A stretch of DNA of 64,000 bases from Dugong dugon. Taxonomy: Eukaryota; Chordata; Mammalia; Sirenia; Dugongidae. The first letter of the stretch is position 1. The number at the start of each line of letters is the position of its first letter. The notes beneath the pieces were generated by a model. That model was not told where the DNA came from. It was given only the letters and a program-made list of their open reading frames with translations, and did not search any database. Below, piece after piece: positions 1 through 11,600 of this stretch. Location of the stretch: assembly GCA_030035585.1 (NCBI GenBank), contig CM057472.1, forward strand, positions 93,369,601-93,433,600, in the 5' to 3' direction. The position numbers and the translations under genes are program-made.

Positions 1-269
1 CAGAGCTTTGAAAATCCTAGGAAGCATCACAAGAAGACATTTATAACTGTACAAAGTGTCATCATGAAAAGACAGTCTACAAATTGAGCAAAATTTAGAG
101 GTCCCCAGTATGATTTTTGTTGACTCAATCAAAGAAGAAGCACACATCATTCATTATGTGTACTGTGTGTGATGACTGTGCTAGGTGGAGGGGCTGAGAA
201 ATGATAAGTCATCATCTCCTCAATCCCTTCTTTAAGGAGCTCATTGCTTAGTTGAGAAGACAGACATGC
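1..269. other. Unassigned AT-rich sequence
   Basis: No open frame, RNA gene or recognisable repeat is seen here. It runs directly into the L2-like repeat that follows. Confidence 0.5.
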
Positions 270-720
270 AGACAGTTCATTACTTCATTCAACATACATT
301 GGCAGATCATGTGCTTTATGGCAGATTCTATTCTGGCCACTGAGGATGCAGTAGTGAAGAAAAATAAAAACAAACTATCTTGCTCTTAATTGACATGGAA
401 TTCTAATAGATAAGCCAGACAACAATGAAGATAAGTAAGTAAAATGTACCTTATATTAGACAATAATTAGTGCTTAAGATGTAAAAACAACAACAACAAC
501 CTGGAAGATCTAAAGTATTGAGGGTATGGAAATTTTAGACACGTAGTTAGCGAATGCATCATTTAGGTGATATTTCAATAAATACCTGAAGGAAGTAAAG
601 AGCTAATGATGCAAACTTCTTAGGGAATGAGTGTTTTAGGCAGAAGTGACAATAAGTGTAAAGACCCTGAGGTATGAAGATGCCTGTAAGAGAACAGCAA
701 GGAGGCCAGGATGTCTAGAA
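270..720 (+). mobile_element. Ancient L2-like LINE 3' region
   Basis: The stretch follows the familiar mammalian L2-type 3' text in order: an 'attcaacatacattgg' opening, a 'ctgaggatgcagtagtgaa' block, a 'gacaacaatgaagataa' block, and the ending 'aagaccctgaggtatgaag' and 'gaacagcaaggaggccagg'. It is heavily diverged, with no open frame. A second copy lies at 10746-11200. Family assignment is from memory of the consensus; the exact subfamily is not determined. Confidence 0.5.
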
Positions 721-811
721 TCTAGAACTAACATATTGGCATAGGCAAGGTTTTTCACAAGGATAGATGATCTACACCTGGAGGAGGTAGGCAATCGTAT
801 AAGTTTCCTAG

Positions 812-1243
812 CGCTGCTGTAATGAAGTACCACTGACTGGGTAGTTTATAAGATCAGAAATTTATTGTCTCACAGCTCTGCAGGTTAGAAGTGAGAAATT
901 AGGGTGTTGGTCCAGTTGATCCCTTCTGCGGATTCTGAGGGAGAATCTGTTCCATGGTTTTTACTTAGCTTCTGGTGATGGCTGATAATCCTTGGCCTTC
1001 CAATTTCTGCCTCCCTTCTTCATTATGACCATCTTCTCTCTGTTTCTCTCTCTGTCTCTCTTCTCATTTACAAGGACACCATTCATATTGGATTAGGATC
1101 TACCCTACTCCACTATAACCTTTTGTTAATTTAACTAATAATATCTTCAAGAGCTCTATTTCAAAATAAGATCACACTCACAGATACCAAGGGTTAGAAC
1201 TTCAACACATCCTTTTGAGGGACTTAATTTAATTCATAACAGG
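812..1243 (-). mobile_element. MLT1-like MaLR LTR remnant, antisense
   Basis: Read on the plus strand this is the antisense form of an MLT1/MaLR-type LTR: 'tttcctagcgctgctgtaa', 'agaaatttattgtctcaca', 'gggagaatctgttccatgg', 'tattggattaggatctacc' and a terminal 'aattcataaca' appear in the expected order. Old and diverged. No target duplication could be recognised. Confidence 0.6.
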
Positions 1244-1289
1244 AAGATTTCAATAAAGGCTTTGGTGAGGGCATGGCATTTGAAATGAG

Positions 1290-1693
1290 CATCTTTATTA
1301 TCTGAAAGTCCTGGCCTCACTAGCCTGTGATTACTTAAGTTGACATGAAGCCATACTGGAATAGTTTGCCCTAATCCAATACGACTGGTATACATAAGAA
1401 GAGGAGAAGAAACACAGAGACAGAGACACAGAGGGGAGACAGCCATGTGATGATGGAAGCAGAGATTGGAGTTATGCTGCAGCTGCAAGCTAAGGAATGT
1501 CTGAGGTTAACAAAGTTAGAAGAAATAAGGACGGTTATTGACATTTCTCAGGAGACTTCAGAGAGAGCATGGACCTGACGACAACCTGAATTCAGACTTC
1601 TAACCCCTGGGACTGTGAGACAATAAATTTCTGTTGTTTTAAGCTACCCAGATTGCAGTACTTTGTTACCATAGACCCAGGAAACTAGTAGAT
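1290..1693 (+). mobile_element. MLT1-like MaLR LTR remnant, sense
   Basis: The 3' half reads as an MLT1-type LTR in sense orientation, with 'actgtgagacaataaattt' and 'ctgttgttttaagctaccc' near the end, the usual polyadenylation region of these LTRs. The 5' boundary is uncertain. It lies next to the opposite-orientation copy at 812-1243, so the pair is head-to-head. Confidence 0.5.
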
Positions 1694-1875
1694 AATATGA
1701 AAAGGAGGAAATTTGGAAATAAGTGATATCTAAACTGTGACCAAAGTATAAGGAGCGTTAGAATGAATTACTAGAGAGAAAGACATAAAGGAAGTCTGAT
1801 ATCATATTATATATAAATTTAAGGGTTTTATTTCTTCACTTAAATGTTGTAATAAATGGTTGTAAGAAAGAGAAA

Positions 1876-1908
1876 TGAATATATATGTATATGTATATAC
1901 ATATATAC
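1876..1908. repeat. TA/TG-rich simple repeat
   Basis: Alternating purine-pyrimidine tract directly left of the AfroSINE at 1909. TA repeats also follow that SINE, so it probably inserted into one TA tract. Confidence 0.7.
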
Positions 1909-2065
1909 ACAAAACTCATTGACGTTGAGTCAATTCCAACTCATAGCAACCCTATAGGACAGAGTAGAACTGCCCCATAGAGTTTCCAAGGAGCATCTGG
2001 TGGACTCATGTTGCTGACCTTTTGGTTAGCAGCTTGGCTCTTAACCGCTACGCTACCAGGGCTCC
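1909..2065 (-). mobile_element. AfroSINE, short (central-deletion) type, antisense
   Basis: On the minus strand this is a tRNA-like head beginning at 2065, a B-box-like region, a short body with 'ggaaac' type junction lacking the central module, and a tail in which 'gtcaattccaactcatagc' (plus strand) corresponds to the RTE 3' end. About 157 bp. TA repeats flank both sides. Confidence 0.85.
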
Positions 2066-2224
2066 CATATATATATATGGGACCATATATATATACACTG
2101 GTGACCATCTTATTTTATATATATATATTTTATATATTATATATATATATCTATATATATATATTTATATTTATATAAATTTATATATATATATATATAT
2201 ATATAAAATAAAACGGTCACCACT
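2064..2224. repeat. Palindromic AT-rich repeat
   Basis: A perfect 18-bp palindrome (ccc, twelve alternating AT bases, ggg) lies at 2064-2081. A larger hairpin follows: arm 2097-2121 pairs with 2200-2224 at 22 of 25 positions, around a loop of almost pure TA. The arms contain unique sequence (ggtgacc near each outer end), so this is more than a plain TA microsatellite. It could be a small inverted-repeat transposon or an unstable cruciform-forming site. Confidence 0.75.
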
Positions 2225-2309
2225 GCTGCAGAATGGTGGGTGTGAAGAACAGGAGAAATTGAAGTCAAGGGGAGCAGTTAGGAGAATACTGCAGTGGTTT
2301 AGTAAGACT

Positions 2310-2425
2310 TTTATTTATTCAGTCAATATTTATTCCTTACCCACTCTATCTATGCGAGGAAATGTTCTTGCCAACAGCTATATCATGATGAGCAAGACAT
2401 TGAAGCTAATCAGTGATCCCAATAA
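2310..2425 (+). mobile_element. L2-like fragment
   Basis: 'ttattcagtcaatatttatt' followed by degraded text equivalent to 'gcagtgaacaaaaca' and similar resembles the ancient L2-type 3' region also present at 270 and 10746. Short and diverged. Confidence 0.35.
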
Positions 2426-2440
2426 GATAGATGGAGGCTG

Positions 2441-2794
2441 ATCAAGAAAAAGAAAGATACTATGACAGTATATGGTGGCATGACCTAACATGGGCTAAGA
2501 ATGGTTTGACCAAAAACAATGGCTTGAAAATTGAAAGAAGTAATAAATCTAAGAGATGCTTAGAATGTTGAATCAACATAACTTCTAAAAGGGGGAGAGG
2601 TGGCCCAGACTTATAGGAGTGTGAGAGAATTTAAAGAGAGAGCTACTCTTCCTTAAAAGGAAGAATATTGCAAAGAATATCCTAAGCAAACTTGCCACTC
2701 CTAGCTTCCATTATTCCCTCCCTCTCACTTAATCTTCAACATTGCAGTATCATGTCTCTATGGAGTCCCACATCTATGTGAATTTTTTCATATT
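2441..2794. other. Unassigned sequence
   Basis: Purine-rich unique-looking DNA without open frames or recognisable repeats. Confidence 0.4.
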
Positions 2795-2990
2795 CCTCTT
2801 CCTGGAATGCAACTCTTAATTCTTCACCTGGATAAATCTTACCAAGCTAAATCTTAAGATTCATCTCAGTTATGATCTCCTTGAGAAAACTTCTCTGACT
2901 GGACATTCAGGTACATCCCCTTTCCTGGTACCACTCATAATATTTTTTTCACCTAGATTATGACTCTTAGATCATAATCCTGACAGCTTC
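2795..2990 (-). mobile_element. L2-like LINE fragment
   Basis: 'cctcttcctggaatgcaac', 'aagattcatctcagttatg' and 'ctccttgagaaaacttctc' follow the order of the common mammalian L2 text concerning 'cttcctggaatgc ... cagctcag ... ccttccctgac'. Diverged. Strand is assigned by analogy and is uncertain. Confidence 0.45.
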
Positions 2991-4030
2991 CCAGGGATTA
3001 TAAATCTCTGATATTTGTGTTTTGTGTTGGATTCTACTTTGTAATGTTCATTGCTACAGATTCTTTAGCTTGCTTCCTTATGGTGATTAGAGAGACTATG
3101 TTTCTATAATTACGGTTTTATCTTCTCATCTCCTTTATACCTCTTATTTATTCCCTCTCTTTTTTCTGATATGCTTCTTAAAATTTATTAGGCAGTCTCT
3201 GCTGGCTGAACCCAGTTTTGAGTATGTGTGACCCCTTGCTATCCAAATGTTTATTCTTCAGTGATTCTAGTAGCCTCTGCTGTTTGTGCATCATATCAGT
3301 GATGCTACCTTCAGACCTAGGTCAATGATTTCTACAATCGGGACATTAATGGATGGAACTAGGGCTAGAGATGTTTGAGGTGATACATGATATTTTCTAG
3401 TCTCACTTTCTTTTGCATTTATAACTTTTTATGCTGAAACTGTTTTTCCAGTCTTCCTGAACCCACCTCCTTGATGAAAAAGAATATAAAAAAGATACTT
3501 TATAGGTGAAGGATCAAATCCATTCACATATTTCTAGAGTTTCTACCATACTAACATTAAGCTCTGAACTGTGGGGTTACAAGGATGACTACTAAGACAT
3601 GGACTATGATGTCAATTAGGAGAAACTGACACAAAATTGGCATTGTTACATTTTTATTCAGTCAATGAATAGCAAATAGTTCTACTTGAGCAAAGGGTAA
3701 AATTAAAAGTTTGCAAGTAAAAAGCTGAATAATAATATACAGTTAATTGTTCAATATAACAATTTAAGCCTATATGATTAACAACTAAACCACCAACGGA
3801 TTTTATTTTCTAAGCATCTATTTCCTGACATGTTTGAAATGTTTTTATTAAAAGAAAATATTCAGGAGACATCTTCTATTTATTCATATCATTACCTGAA
3901 ATGTAAAAGTACACTTTAAATTCTCAGAACAGTCAAACGGCCATTCAAATATATACACATATACAGAAAAAATAAAAATAAGACAAATCTTTTGCAACCT
4001 CGTTCTTCATTCATTTCTTATAACTCATTA
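2991..4030. other. Unassigned AT-rich intergenic sequence
   Basis: No open frame of note and no repeat that can be named. AT-rich with scattered A runs. Confidence 0.4.
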
Positions 4031-4042
4031 AAAATTTATATA

Positions 4043-4249
4043 CACATACTGGTTGCCATTGAGTCAATTTGGTTCATTGAAACCCCATGTGTTTCAAGGT
4101 ACAAATGTGGTCCATAGGGTTTTCAATAACTGATTTTTCAGAATTAGATTGCCAGGTCTTTCTTCACAGGCAACTCTGTGTGGACTCGAATTGCCAACCT
4201 TTCAGTTAGCAGCTGCGCATGTTAACCATTTGCACCACCCAGGGACTCT
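4043..4249 (-). mobile_element. AfroSINE, long type with central module, antisense
   Basis: The tRNA-like head is at the right ('gcaccacccagggactct'), the RTE-type tail at the left ('gttgccattgagtcaattt'). Between them sits a central module of about 45 bp ('gccaggtctttcttcacag') that short copies lack. A probable 12-bp target duplication, 4031-4042 and 4250-4261, matches at 10 of 12 positions. Confidence 0.85.
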
Positions 4250-4384
4250 AAAGCTTATATAGGCTATCAATAATGTCAAAGTCTGACTAAAACTGTGTAT
4301 GAACTAACTAGCTTTAATACAGGAGAAAGATAATTATGAAACTAAATAGGCAATACCAGGGTAGTTACATTGAGAAAAGTATAC

Positions 4385-4936
4385 TGTGATGGTTAAGGTT
4401 GGGTGTCAACTTGGCTAGCCACGATTCTCAGTGGTTTGATAGTCGTATGATGGTGTGATCACTTCCATGATGAGATTTGAAGTTATGTGATCACCTCCAT
4501 GATGGAATCTGCTGTGGGTACCCAATCAGTTGAAAGGGAGATTCCTTGGGCATGTGGCCTGCGTTGACTATAAGTGTATATTCTGGCAAGACTTGTGGGC
4601 TTTTGCTCATTCTGGATCCTGCAGCTAGCTCCAGTTCGTCTGACCTCCAGTTCTTGGGACTTGAGCTAGCAGCTTGCTTGAGGTCTTGCCTGCTGATCTT
4701 TGGGAATTGTCAACCTTTGCAGCCTGTGGGCAAGGGCCCTGCTCTCCAATCTGCTGATCTTGGGTTCGCCAGCCCCTGTGGCTGTGTACATCAGGAGAAG
4801 CCTCTATCCTGACCCACGGACTTGGGATGTTCCAGCCTCAACAATCTCGTGAGCCCTTTCCTTGATATGAATCTCTCTATATATGTACTTACACACTTTA
4901 CTGGTTTTGCTTCTCTAGAGAATCCAGCCTACGACA
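4385..4936 (+). mobile_element. Solo LTR, MaLR-like, with perfect target duplication
   Basis: The element starts TGTGATGG and ends CGACA (TG...CA), is 552 bp long, and is flanked by a perfect 5-bp duplication 'tatac' (4380-4384 and 4937-4941). Near the end are 'gagccctttccttgatatg', a CT/TA-rich tract and 'ttgcttctctagagaatcc', the usual layout of a MaLR-type LTR 3' end. No internal retroviral sequence is attached, so it is a solo LTR made by recombination. A related copy lies at 57596-58161. The 88-codon open frame inside it (4546-4812) is not treated as a gene. Exact family name is not assigned. Confidence 0.85.
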
Positions 4937-4941
4937 TATAC

Positions 4942-5598
4942 TATTATTCAACCAATTTTGCCTCACAATATTCTCACGTGAATTTGAAATAAATCTGCTA
5001 ATGAAAGTTACTTTTATATTCTGTTCATAGTGAATACTTTGGTCATTTCTAATTGACTCATCATGGACGATAAAAATTAAAAGGATCAGTTTTGCTAGTG
5101 CTACTCATTGATTTTTGATTCTGCTCTGTAGAACTATCCTTTTTTTAGCTAATTCGTAGTCATAAAATGTTTTTTATGCTTTTATTATAACCAATTAGCT
5201 CCCCTTTTCAGGAAAATCTAAATTGGGTAAAAAGGTACTAAAAGGTCTCAAGTTACACTTAAAAGCACTATAAGTACACTTTCCATTTAAAGGGATCAAA
5301 ACTTCTTGGAGGAAAAGACTACATATACAACAATTTAAAACACTCAAATATGACTTGAAATTGAAGAAACATCTCTTTTTGAATGTTTTGCTTTGTATGA
5401 ACATTGATCCGCTTGATAATTGGGAAGGGCATTTAGATCTGTGACTATTCCATATTTTCTCTGTTTTGTTTTGGCAAAGGCTCTTTCCTTCTCCTGAAAC
5501 ACTGTCCTCTGCCCTGACATCCTCACTCATTCTCTCCGCTGTACATATCAGGCGAACTCTTACTCCATCTTTCAGATGTTCTATACATTCTTCTACCA
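4942..5598. other. Unassigned sequence left of RTE copy 1
   Basis: A 162-codon open frame on the minus strand (5195-5683) overlaps the RTE 5' end and has no recognisable domain. Treated as chance. No repeat could be named. Confidence 0.4.
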
Positions 5599-8500
5599 TG
5601 TGTCTGTCAGCTTGTCCTATTGTGGTGGCTGTGTATTGCTGTGATACAGAAAGCTTTGCCAGTGGTCTTTCAAATATCAGCAAGGTCTCCCTTAGTGGAG
5701 AGATTTCAGCAAAGCTTCCAGACTAAGACAGACTAGGAAGAAGGATCTGTTGGTCTACTTTGAAAAAATAGATCAGTGAAAACTTCATGAATAGCAGCAG
5801 AAAATAGTCTGATATAGTGCCGGAAGACAAGCCACTCAGGTTGGAAGGCACTCAAAATATGACTAGGGAAGAGCTGCATCCTCATAGTAGAGTCAGCTTT
5901 AATGGCTGGATTGGAGTCAGGCTTTCAAGACCTTCATGTGTTGATGTGGTACAACTCAAAATTGAGAAGAAACAGCTGAAAATATCCATTAATAATCAGA
6001 ACATGGAATGTACAAAGTATGAATCTAGGAAAATTGGAAGTTGTCAAAGATGAAATGCATAAGCATTGATATGCTAGGCATTATTGAGCTGAAATGGACT
6101 AGTACTGGCCATTTTGAATCAGACAATCACATGGTCTACTATGATGGAAATGACAAATTGAAGAGGAATGGTGCTGTGTTCATCATCAAAAGGAACATAT
6201 CAAGATCTAACCTGATGTGCAGCACTGTCAGTGATAGGCTAATATCCATATGCCTACAAGGAGGACCAACAAATATGGCTATTATTCAAATTTAAGCACC
6301 AACCACTAAAGCTAAAAATCAAGAGATGGAAGATTTCTACCAACTTTTCACAGTCTGAAATTCATCGAACGTGCAATAAAAACACATTAATAATTACTGA
6401 CAGCTGGAATGCAACAGTCAGAAATGAAGAAGAAAGATTGCTATTTGGAAAATACGGCCTTGGTGATAGAGCTCATGATAGAATTTTGCAAGACCAACGA
6501 CTGCTTTATTGCTAATACCTTTTTTCAACAAAATAAACTACGACTATACACACGGACCTTGCCAGATGGAATACATAGGAATCAAATCAAGTACATCTGT
6601 GGAAAGAAAAGTTGGAAAAGCTCAAAATCATCAGTGAGAACAAGGCCAGGGGCAAACTGTGGAACAGCCCATCAATTGCTCCTATGCAAGTTCAAGTTGA
6701 AGCTGAAGAAAATTAGAACAAGTCTACAAGAGCCAAAGTACAACACTGAATATATCCCACCTGAATTTAGAGACCATCTCAAGAATAGATTTGATGCATA
6801 GAATACTACTGATGGAAAACCAGAGGAATTGTGGAAGGACATCATACCTGCAGAAAGCAAAAGGTCATTAAAGACACAGGAAAGAAAGAAAAGTCCAAAA
6901 CGGATGTCAGAAGAGACTTTGAAAGTTGCACTTGAACATAGAGTAGCTAAACAAACAGAAGAAATAATGAAATAAAAGATCTGAACAGAAGATTTCAAAG
7001 GGTGGCTTAAGAAGACAAAGGAAAGTATTATAATGAAACGTGCAAAGACCTGGGGATAGACAACCAAAAGGGAAGAACACACTCAGCATTTTTCAAGCTG
7101 AAAGAAATGAAGAAAAAATCAAGTCTTGAGTTGCAATATTGAAGGATTCTATGGGGAAAATATTAAATGACCGAGGAAATACTATAAGAAGATGGAAGGA
7201 ATATATAGAGTAGCTGAACCAAAAAGAATTGCTCAACACTCAACCATCTCAGGGGGTAACATATAATCAAGAACTAATGGTACTGAAGGAAGAGGTCCAA
7301 GCTGCACTGAAAGCATTGGCAAGAAACAAGGCTCCAGGAATTGATGGAATACCAACTGAGATGTTACAAAAAACCAATGCAGAGCTGGAAGCACTTGCTC
7401 GTCTATGCCAAGAAATTTGGAAGACAGTTACCTGGCCAAACAACTTTAAGAAATCCATATTTGTGCCCATTCCAAAGAAAGGTGAACCAATAGAATGCAG
7501 AAATTGTCAAACAGTATCATTAATATCACCTGCAAGTAAAACTTTTCTGAAGATCATTCAAAAGCAATTGCAGCAGTACATTGACAGGGAACTGCTAGAA
7601 ATTCAAGCTGGAGTCAGAAGAGAACATGGAATAAGGGATATCATTGCTGATGTCACATGGATCATGGCTGAAAGTACAGAATACCAGAAAGATGTTTACC
7701 TGTGTTTTATTGACTATGTGAAGGCACTGGACTGTGTGGATCATAACAAATTATGGATAACTTTGCAAAGAATGGGAATTCCAGGACACATAATTGTGCT
7801 CATGAGGTACCTGTACATAGACTAAGAGGCAGTTGTTTGAACAGAACAAGGGGATACTGTTTGGTTTAAAGTCAGGAAAGATGTGTGTCAGGGTTGTATC
7901 CTTTCACTAAGCTTATTCACTCTGTATGCTGAGTAAATAATCTGAGAAGTTGGACTATATGAAGAAGAACGTGGCATCAGGATTGGAGGAAGACTCATTG
8001 ACAACCTGCATTATGCAGATGAAATAACCTTCCTTGCTAAAAGTGAAGTGGACTTGAAGCACTTACTGTTAAAGATTAAAGATCACAGCTGTCATTGTAG
8101 GCTGCACCTCAACATAAAGAAAATAAAAATCTTCACAACTGGAGCAATAAGCAACACCATGATAAAGGGAGAAAAAATTGAAGTTCTTACGGATTTCATT
8201 TTACTTCAATCCACAATCAGTGCCCAAACAGCAGTTAGCTGACATATTGCATTGGACAAACCTGCTGCAAAAGACCTCTTTAAAGTGTTAAAAAGCAAGG
8301 ATGTCATTTTAAGGACTAAGGCGTGCCTGACCAAAGCCATGGTGTTTTCAATCACTTCATATGCTTATGAAAGCTGGACAATGAATAAGGAAGACTGTCA
8401 TGGATTGAATTGTGTTCCCCCAAAATATCTGTCAACTTGGCCAGGTCATGATTCCCAGTATTGTATGATTGTCTACCATTTTATTATCTGATATGATTTC

Positions 8501-9296
8501 CCTATGTGTTGTAAATTCTATCACTAGGATGTAATAAGATGGATTAGCAGCAGTTATATTGATGAGATCTACAAGATTAGATAGTGTCTAAGCCAGTCTC
8601 TTTTGAGATATAAAAGAGACAACTGAGCAGAGAGACAGAGGGACCTCATACCACCAAGAAAGCAGTGCTGGGAACAGAGCGTGTCCTTTGGACCTGAGGT
8701 TCCTGCACTGAGGTGTCCTAGAGCAAGGGAAGACTGATGACAAGGATCTTCCTTCAGAGCCAACACAGAGAAAAAGTCTTCCTCTGTAGCAAACATCCTG
8801 AATTCAGAATTCTAGCCTGCTGGACTATGAGAGAATAAATTTATCTTTGTTAAAGCCATCACTTGTGGTATTTCTGTTACAGCAGCACTAGATAACTAAG
8901 ACAAAGACCAAACAAGAATTGACACCCTTGAATTATGGTGTTGGTGAAGAATATTGAATATACTATGGACTACTAGAAGAATGAACAAATCTGTCTTGAA
9001 AGAAGTACAGCCAGAATGCTCTTTAGAAGCAAGGATGCCGAGACTTCATCTCAGATACTTTGGACATGTTATCAGGAGGGACCAATCCTTGGAGAAGGAC
9101 AACATGCTTGATAGAGAAGAGGGTCAGTGAAAAAGAGGAAGACACTTAACGAGAAGAATTGACACAATGGCTGCAAAAACGGGCTCAAGCATAATAACAA
9201 TTGTGAGAATGGTGCAGGATAGAGCAATGTTTCGTTCTGTTGCACATAGGGTCACTATGAGTTGGCACTGATTTGATGGCATCTAACTACAACAAA
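5599..9296 (+). mobile_element. Full-length RTE (BovB-related) LINE, inactive, split by an LTR
   Basis: A full-length sense RTE retrotransposon, about 3.19 kb once the LTR at 8396-8903 and its duplicated 5 bp are removed. 5599-6000 is the 5' UTR, with 'ttccagactaagacagact'. 6000-6800 matches an APE-type endonuclease region in broken frames ('GIIELKW', 'FESDNHMVYYDGN'). A longer open piece at 7229-7825 is the reverse transcriptase N-terminal half, with 'KAPGIDGIPTEML' and 'FIDYVKALDCVDHNKLW'. The catalytic YADD box at 8012-8023 reads YADE. The 3' end (to about 9296) has 'agggtcactatgagttggc' and a short CAA-type tail. Several frameshifts and stops make it dead. Confidence 0.9.
8396..8903 (+). 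mobile_element. Solo LTR (MaLR-like) inside RTE copy 1
   Basis: A 508-bp element starts TGTC and ends GACA and is flanked by the perfect 5-bp duplication 'aagac' (8391-8395 and 8904-8908). Removing it restores the RTE reading 'gaataaggaagaccaaacaa'. Its start 'tgtcaacttggccaggtca' resembles that of the 4385 and 57596 LTRs, and its end has 'gagagaataaatttatctt', an LTR polyadenylation-type region. It must be younger than the RTE copy. Confidence 0.9.
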
Positions 9297-9369
9297 ATGC
9301 ATTATTACTTTTTCCATTAGGTCTTCATTGACCACCAGGATTGATTAAGTGCTCTTTCTATACATGTCC

Positions 9370-9545
9370 ATAAGAAGAAAAAAAAAAAAAAATCAAACAC
9401 ATTGCCATTGAGTCAACTCTGACTGGTAGCAACCCTATAGAACAGAATAGAACTGTCCCATAAGGTTTCCAAGGATTGACTGGTGGATTTGAACTGCCAA
9501 CCTGGTGGTTAGTAGCCAAGCTCTTAACTATTGTGCCACAGGTCC
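9370..9545 (-). mobile_element. AfroSINE, short type, antisense
   Basis: The plus strand has an A run (the T-rich SINE tail in sense), then 'attgccattgagtcaactc', the short body, and a degraded tRNA-like head 'ctcttaactattgtgccac'. The central module is absent. Confidence 0.8.
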
Positions 9546-9654
9546 AGAGTGCCTTGAAATTCTCCAAAATATCATTTATTCCACAGATCAACGTTGTCAT
9601 TTTCTTTCATGAATCCATGGACAGAATTTAAGTTTTGAGAAGGCATGCTCCTTG

Positions 9655-9720
9655 TCATCATACAGCTGCCATGTGTTTAGCTGAGTGCTTCCAGAAATTA
9701 ACACTCAATAAATAGTTGGT
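9655..9720 (+). mobile_element. L2-like 3' end fragment
   Basis: 'cactcaataaatagttggtt' is the kind of 3' terminus typical of L2/MIR elements. Too short to assign further. Confidence 0.35.
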
Positions 9721-10635
9721 TAAAAAAGTAAAGAAGCATGCCTAATTTTCATACAATTCTAAATGTCGACCATTTCATTATAGGCACACTGATTTTTCAA
9801 CTTCTTTTCATGAGACCAGAGGACTCCTATATCCACCTTCTAAATCTGAAGTAGATTCACTCATAAGCGGAATTGAGAAAGAGGCAGTGTTTTTATTGCT
9901 GTATCATTTCTTTTTTGCCTCAGTGACACATTTTTCCCACTTCTCAAAACCATTGTACCCTACTCAAGTCCACACTTCTTTTTTTTTTTTTTAAATAAAA
10001 ATTGTCCCATGTTCCTTGAATTTCTCAAGATCTCACAGAGTATTGATTAATGTTCTACTCCTATTAAGAACCAGCCAGGCACTGGGAAAAGTGTAAACAC
10101 TTACAAACAAAATGATTTAAAATTCTTGCTTTTTTGTTTTCCAATACTTTGCCTTTGGCAGTTTATTTAAACTATGTATGTCTACTCTGCATCTATAAAA
10201 CGAGGACATTAAGCACAACTTGGAAGACTTCTGGGAAGATCATATGAGAATGCATGCAAAAACTATCTAGACAAATTCATCCATATAAAGTAGGCAATTA
10301 TTAAGTAAAATTATTATTTTTGCTATTATTGACATTATCGTCATTTGGGAGAGGATAAATCGAATTCATATTACCTACACATTGTTTTTAACAAAGTACT
10401 GAAATATCTTTTCAAATTTAAGTAACTGAATAAACTGCAAAGGCAGCCATATTCAGTCAAAAGTGGCTTTTGATAGCCCTAAAATTAACCCTCATATATT
10501 GATACATATCCTATTTCTTCTTTTCTTGACCATATTATATGCTCTACTTCTGGTGGTGCTCTTTAAGCATTTTATTTGTTATTTGTTGAATTTCTACCTT
10601 TGGGCTTTCTTCTATCATTGCATAAGATAAAGAGT
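9721..10635. other. Unassigned AT-rich intergenic sequence
   Basis: Includes poly-T at about 9980-9992. No gene or nameable repeat seen. Confidence 0.4.
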
Positions 10636-10638
10636 TGA

Positions 10639-10745
10639 CAGTATTTATATTAACAGTATTTATATTAACATTATATATTATTATATTATTTTATTATATA
10701 TATATATTATATATAATATATATATATTATATTATAAATATTAAC
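10639..10745. repeat. AT-rich low-complexity tract
   Basis: Begins with two tandem copies of a 15-bp unit 'cagtatttatattaa', then runs into TA-rich sequence with internal dyad symmetry. Confidence 0.7.
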
Positions 10746-11200
10746 AATATTTCTTGAGTGGCTACCATGTTCAGATGCTATTCTTGTTGCTGGAGATATA
10801 TCAATTAACAAAATGGAAAAATCCCTGCTAGCATGGAAAATATATTCTATTGGGAGAGAAAAATAATAAGTAAAACAACCAAAATAATAAAAAAATTAGA
10901 TCACATATGTGCAAAGGTGAAATAAACAAATAAATAAACAGGGTTGAAAATTTGATAGTGTGACCAGGAAGGGTTCTATGAGAAGCTTACATATAATTAA
11001 AAATGTGAGGAAAGTTAAAGGCCTACCCCTGTAGAGATCTCTGGAGAGAATATCACAGGCAGACAGAAGAGCAAGAGCAAGAGCTCTGAAGTACATTTAT
11101 AACTGCCATGTTCAAGCATCAACAATGAGTTCAGGTTAGCTAGAACAGAGTGAGGTGAGGAGAGAGCAGAAGGAGATGGGGTCAGAGAAGTAACAGGAGG
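10746..11200 (+). mobile_element. Ancient L2-like LINE 3' region, second copy
   Basis: Same order of blocks as 270-720: 'tttcttgagtggctaccatg', 'gctggagatatatcaatta', 'gtgtgaccaggaagggttc', and 'ggtcagagaagtaacagga' at the end. Diverged, no open frame. Confidence 0.5.
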
Positions 11201-11445
11201 CTGAAAAGAAAAGAAAAGTCTTAAAAGCAGCTTTAGGAAGAAGACATATTACAGGCTGACATCTTATTTCTTCACATTGAGGCTTGGAGACAATGGAAGA
11301 GTATCTTGTGCTAAAAAGCTAAGTATTCTATACCCTGCAAAAATATCCATCAAAAGTGAATGGAAATAAGACATTTTCAGATAAACAAAAACTGATATAA
11401 TTGTATTCTAGCAGAAATCTACTGGGGACAAAAAAAAAGGTACTA

Positions 11446-11491
11446 AAATAACTGGTTGCCGTCAAGTCGATTCTGACTCATAGTGACCCTA
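11446..11491 (-). mobile_element. AfroSINE 3'-end fragment
   Basis: 'ggttgccgtcaagtcgattc' and 'tgactcatagtgaccct' are the antisense SINE/RTE-type tail only. The head is missing. Confidence 0.7.
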
Positions 11492-11600
11492 AAGATCCTA
11501 GAGAGAAATATCTCAATATCTAAAATGATACAGAGAATGAAGAAGCACAAAGGGGTAAATGTGTGGCTAAAGTTAAATAATTATTGACTTTAGAAAATAA

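Noticed and set aside
2022-2441. 139-codon plus-strand open frame rich in Tyr and Ile
   Set aside because: It crosses a SINE and a TA repeat. The Tyr/Ile pattern is the translation of TA repeats.
4546-4812. 88-codon Cys/Leu-rich plus-strand frame
   Set aside because: Lies wholly inside the solo LTR at 4385-4936. The related LTR at 57596 does not keep it.
5195-5683. 162-codon minus-strand frame
   Set aside because: No recognised domain, overlaps the RTE 5' UTR on the opposite strand, and has no splice or promoter support.
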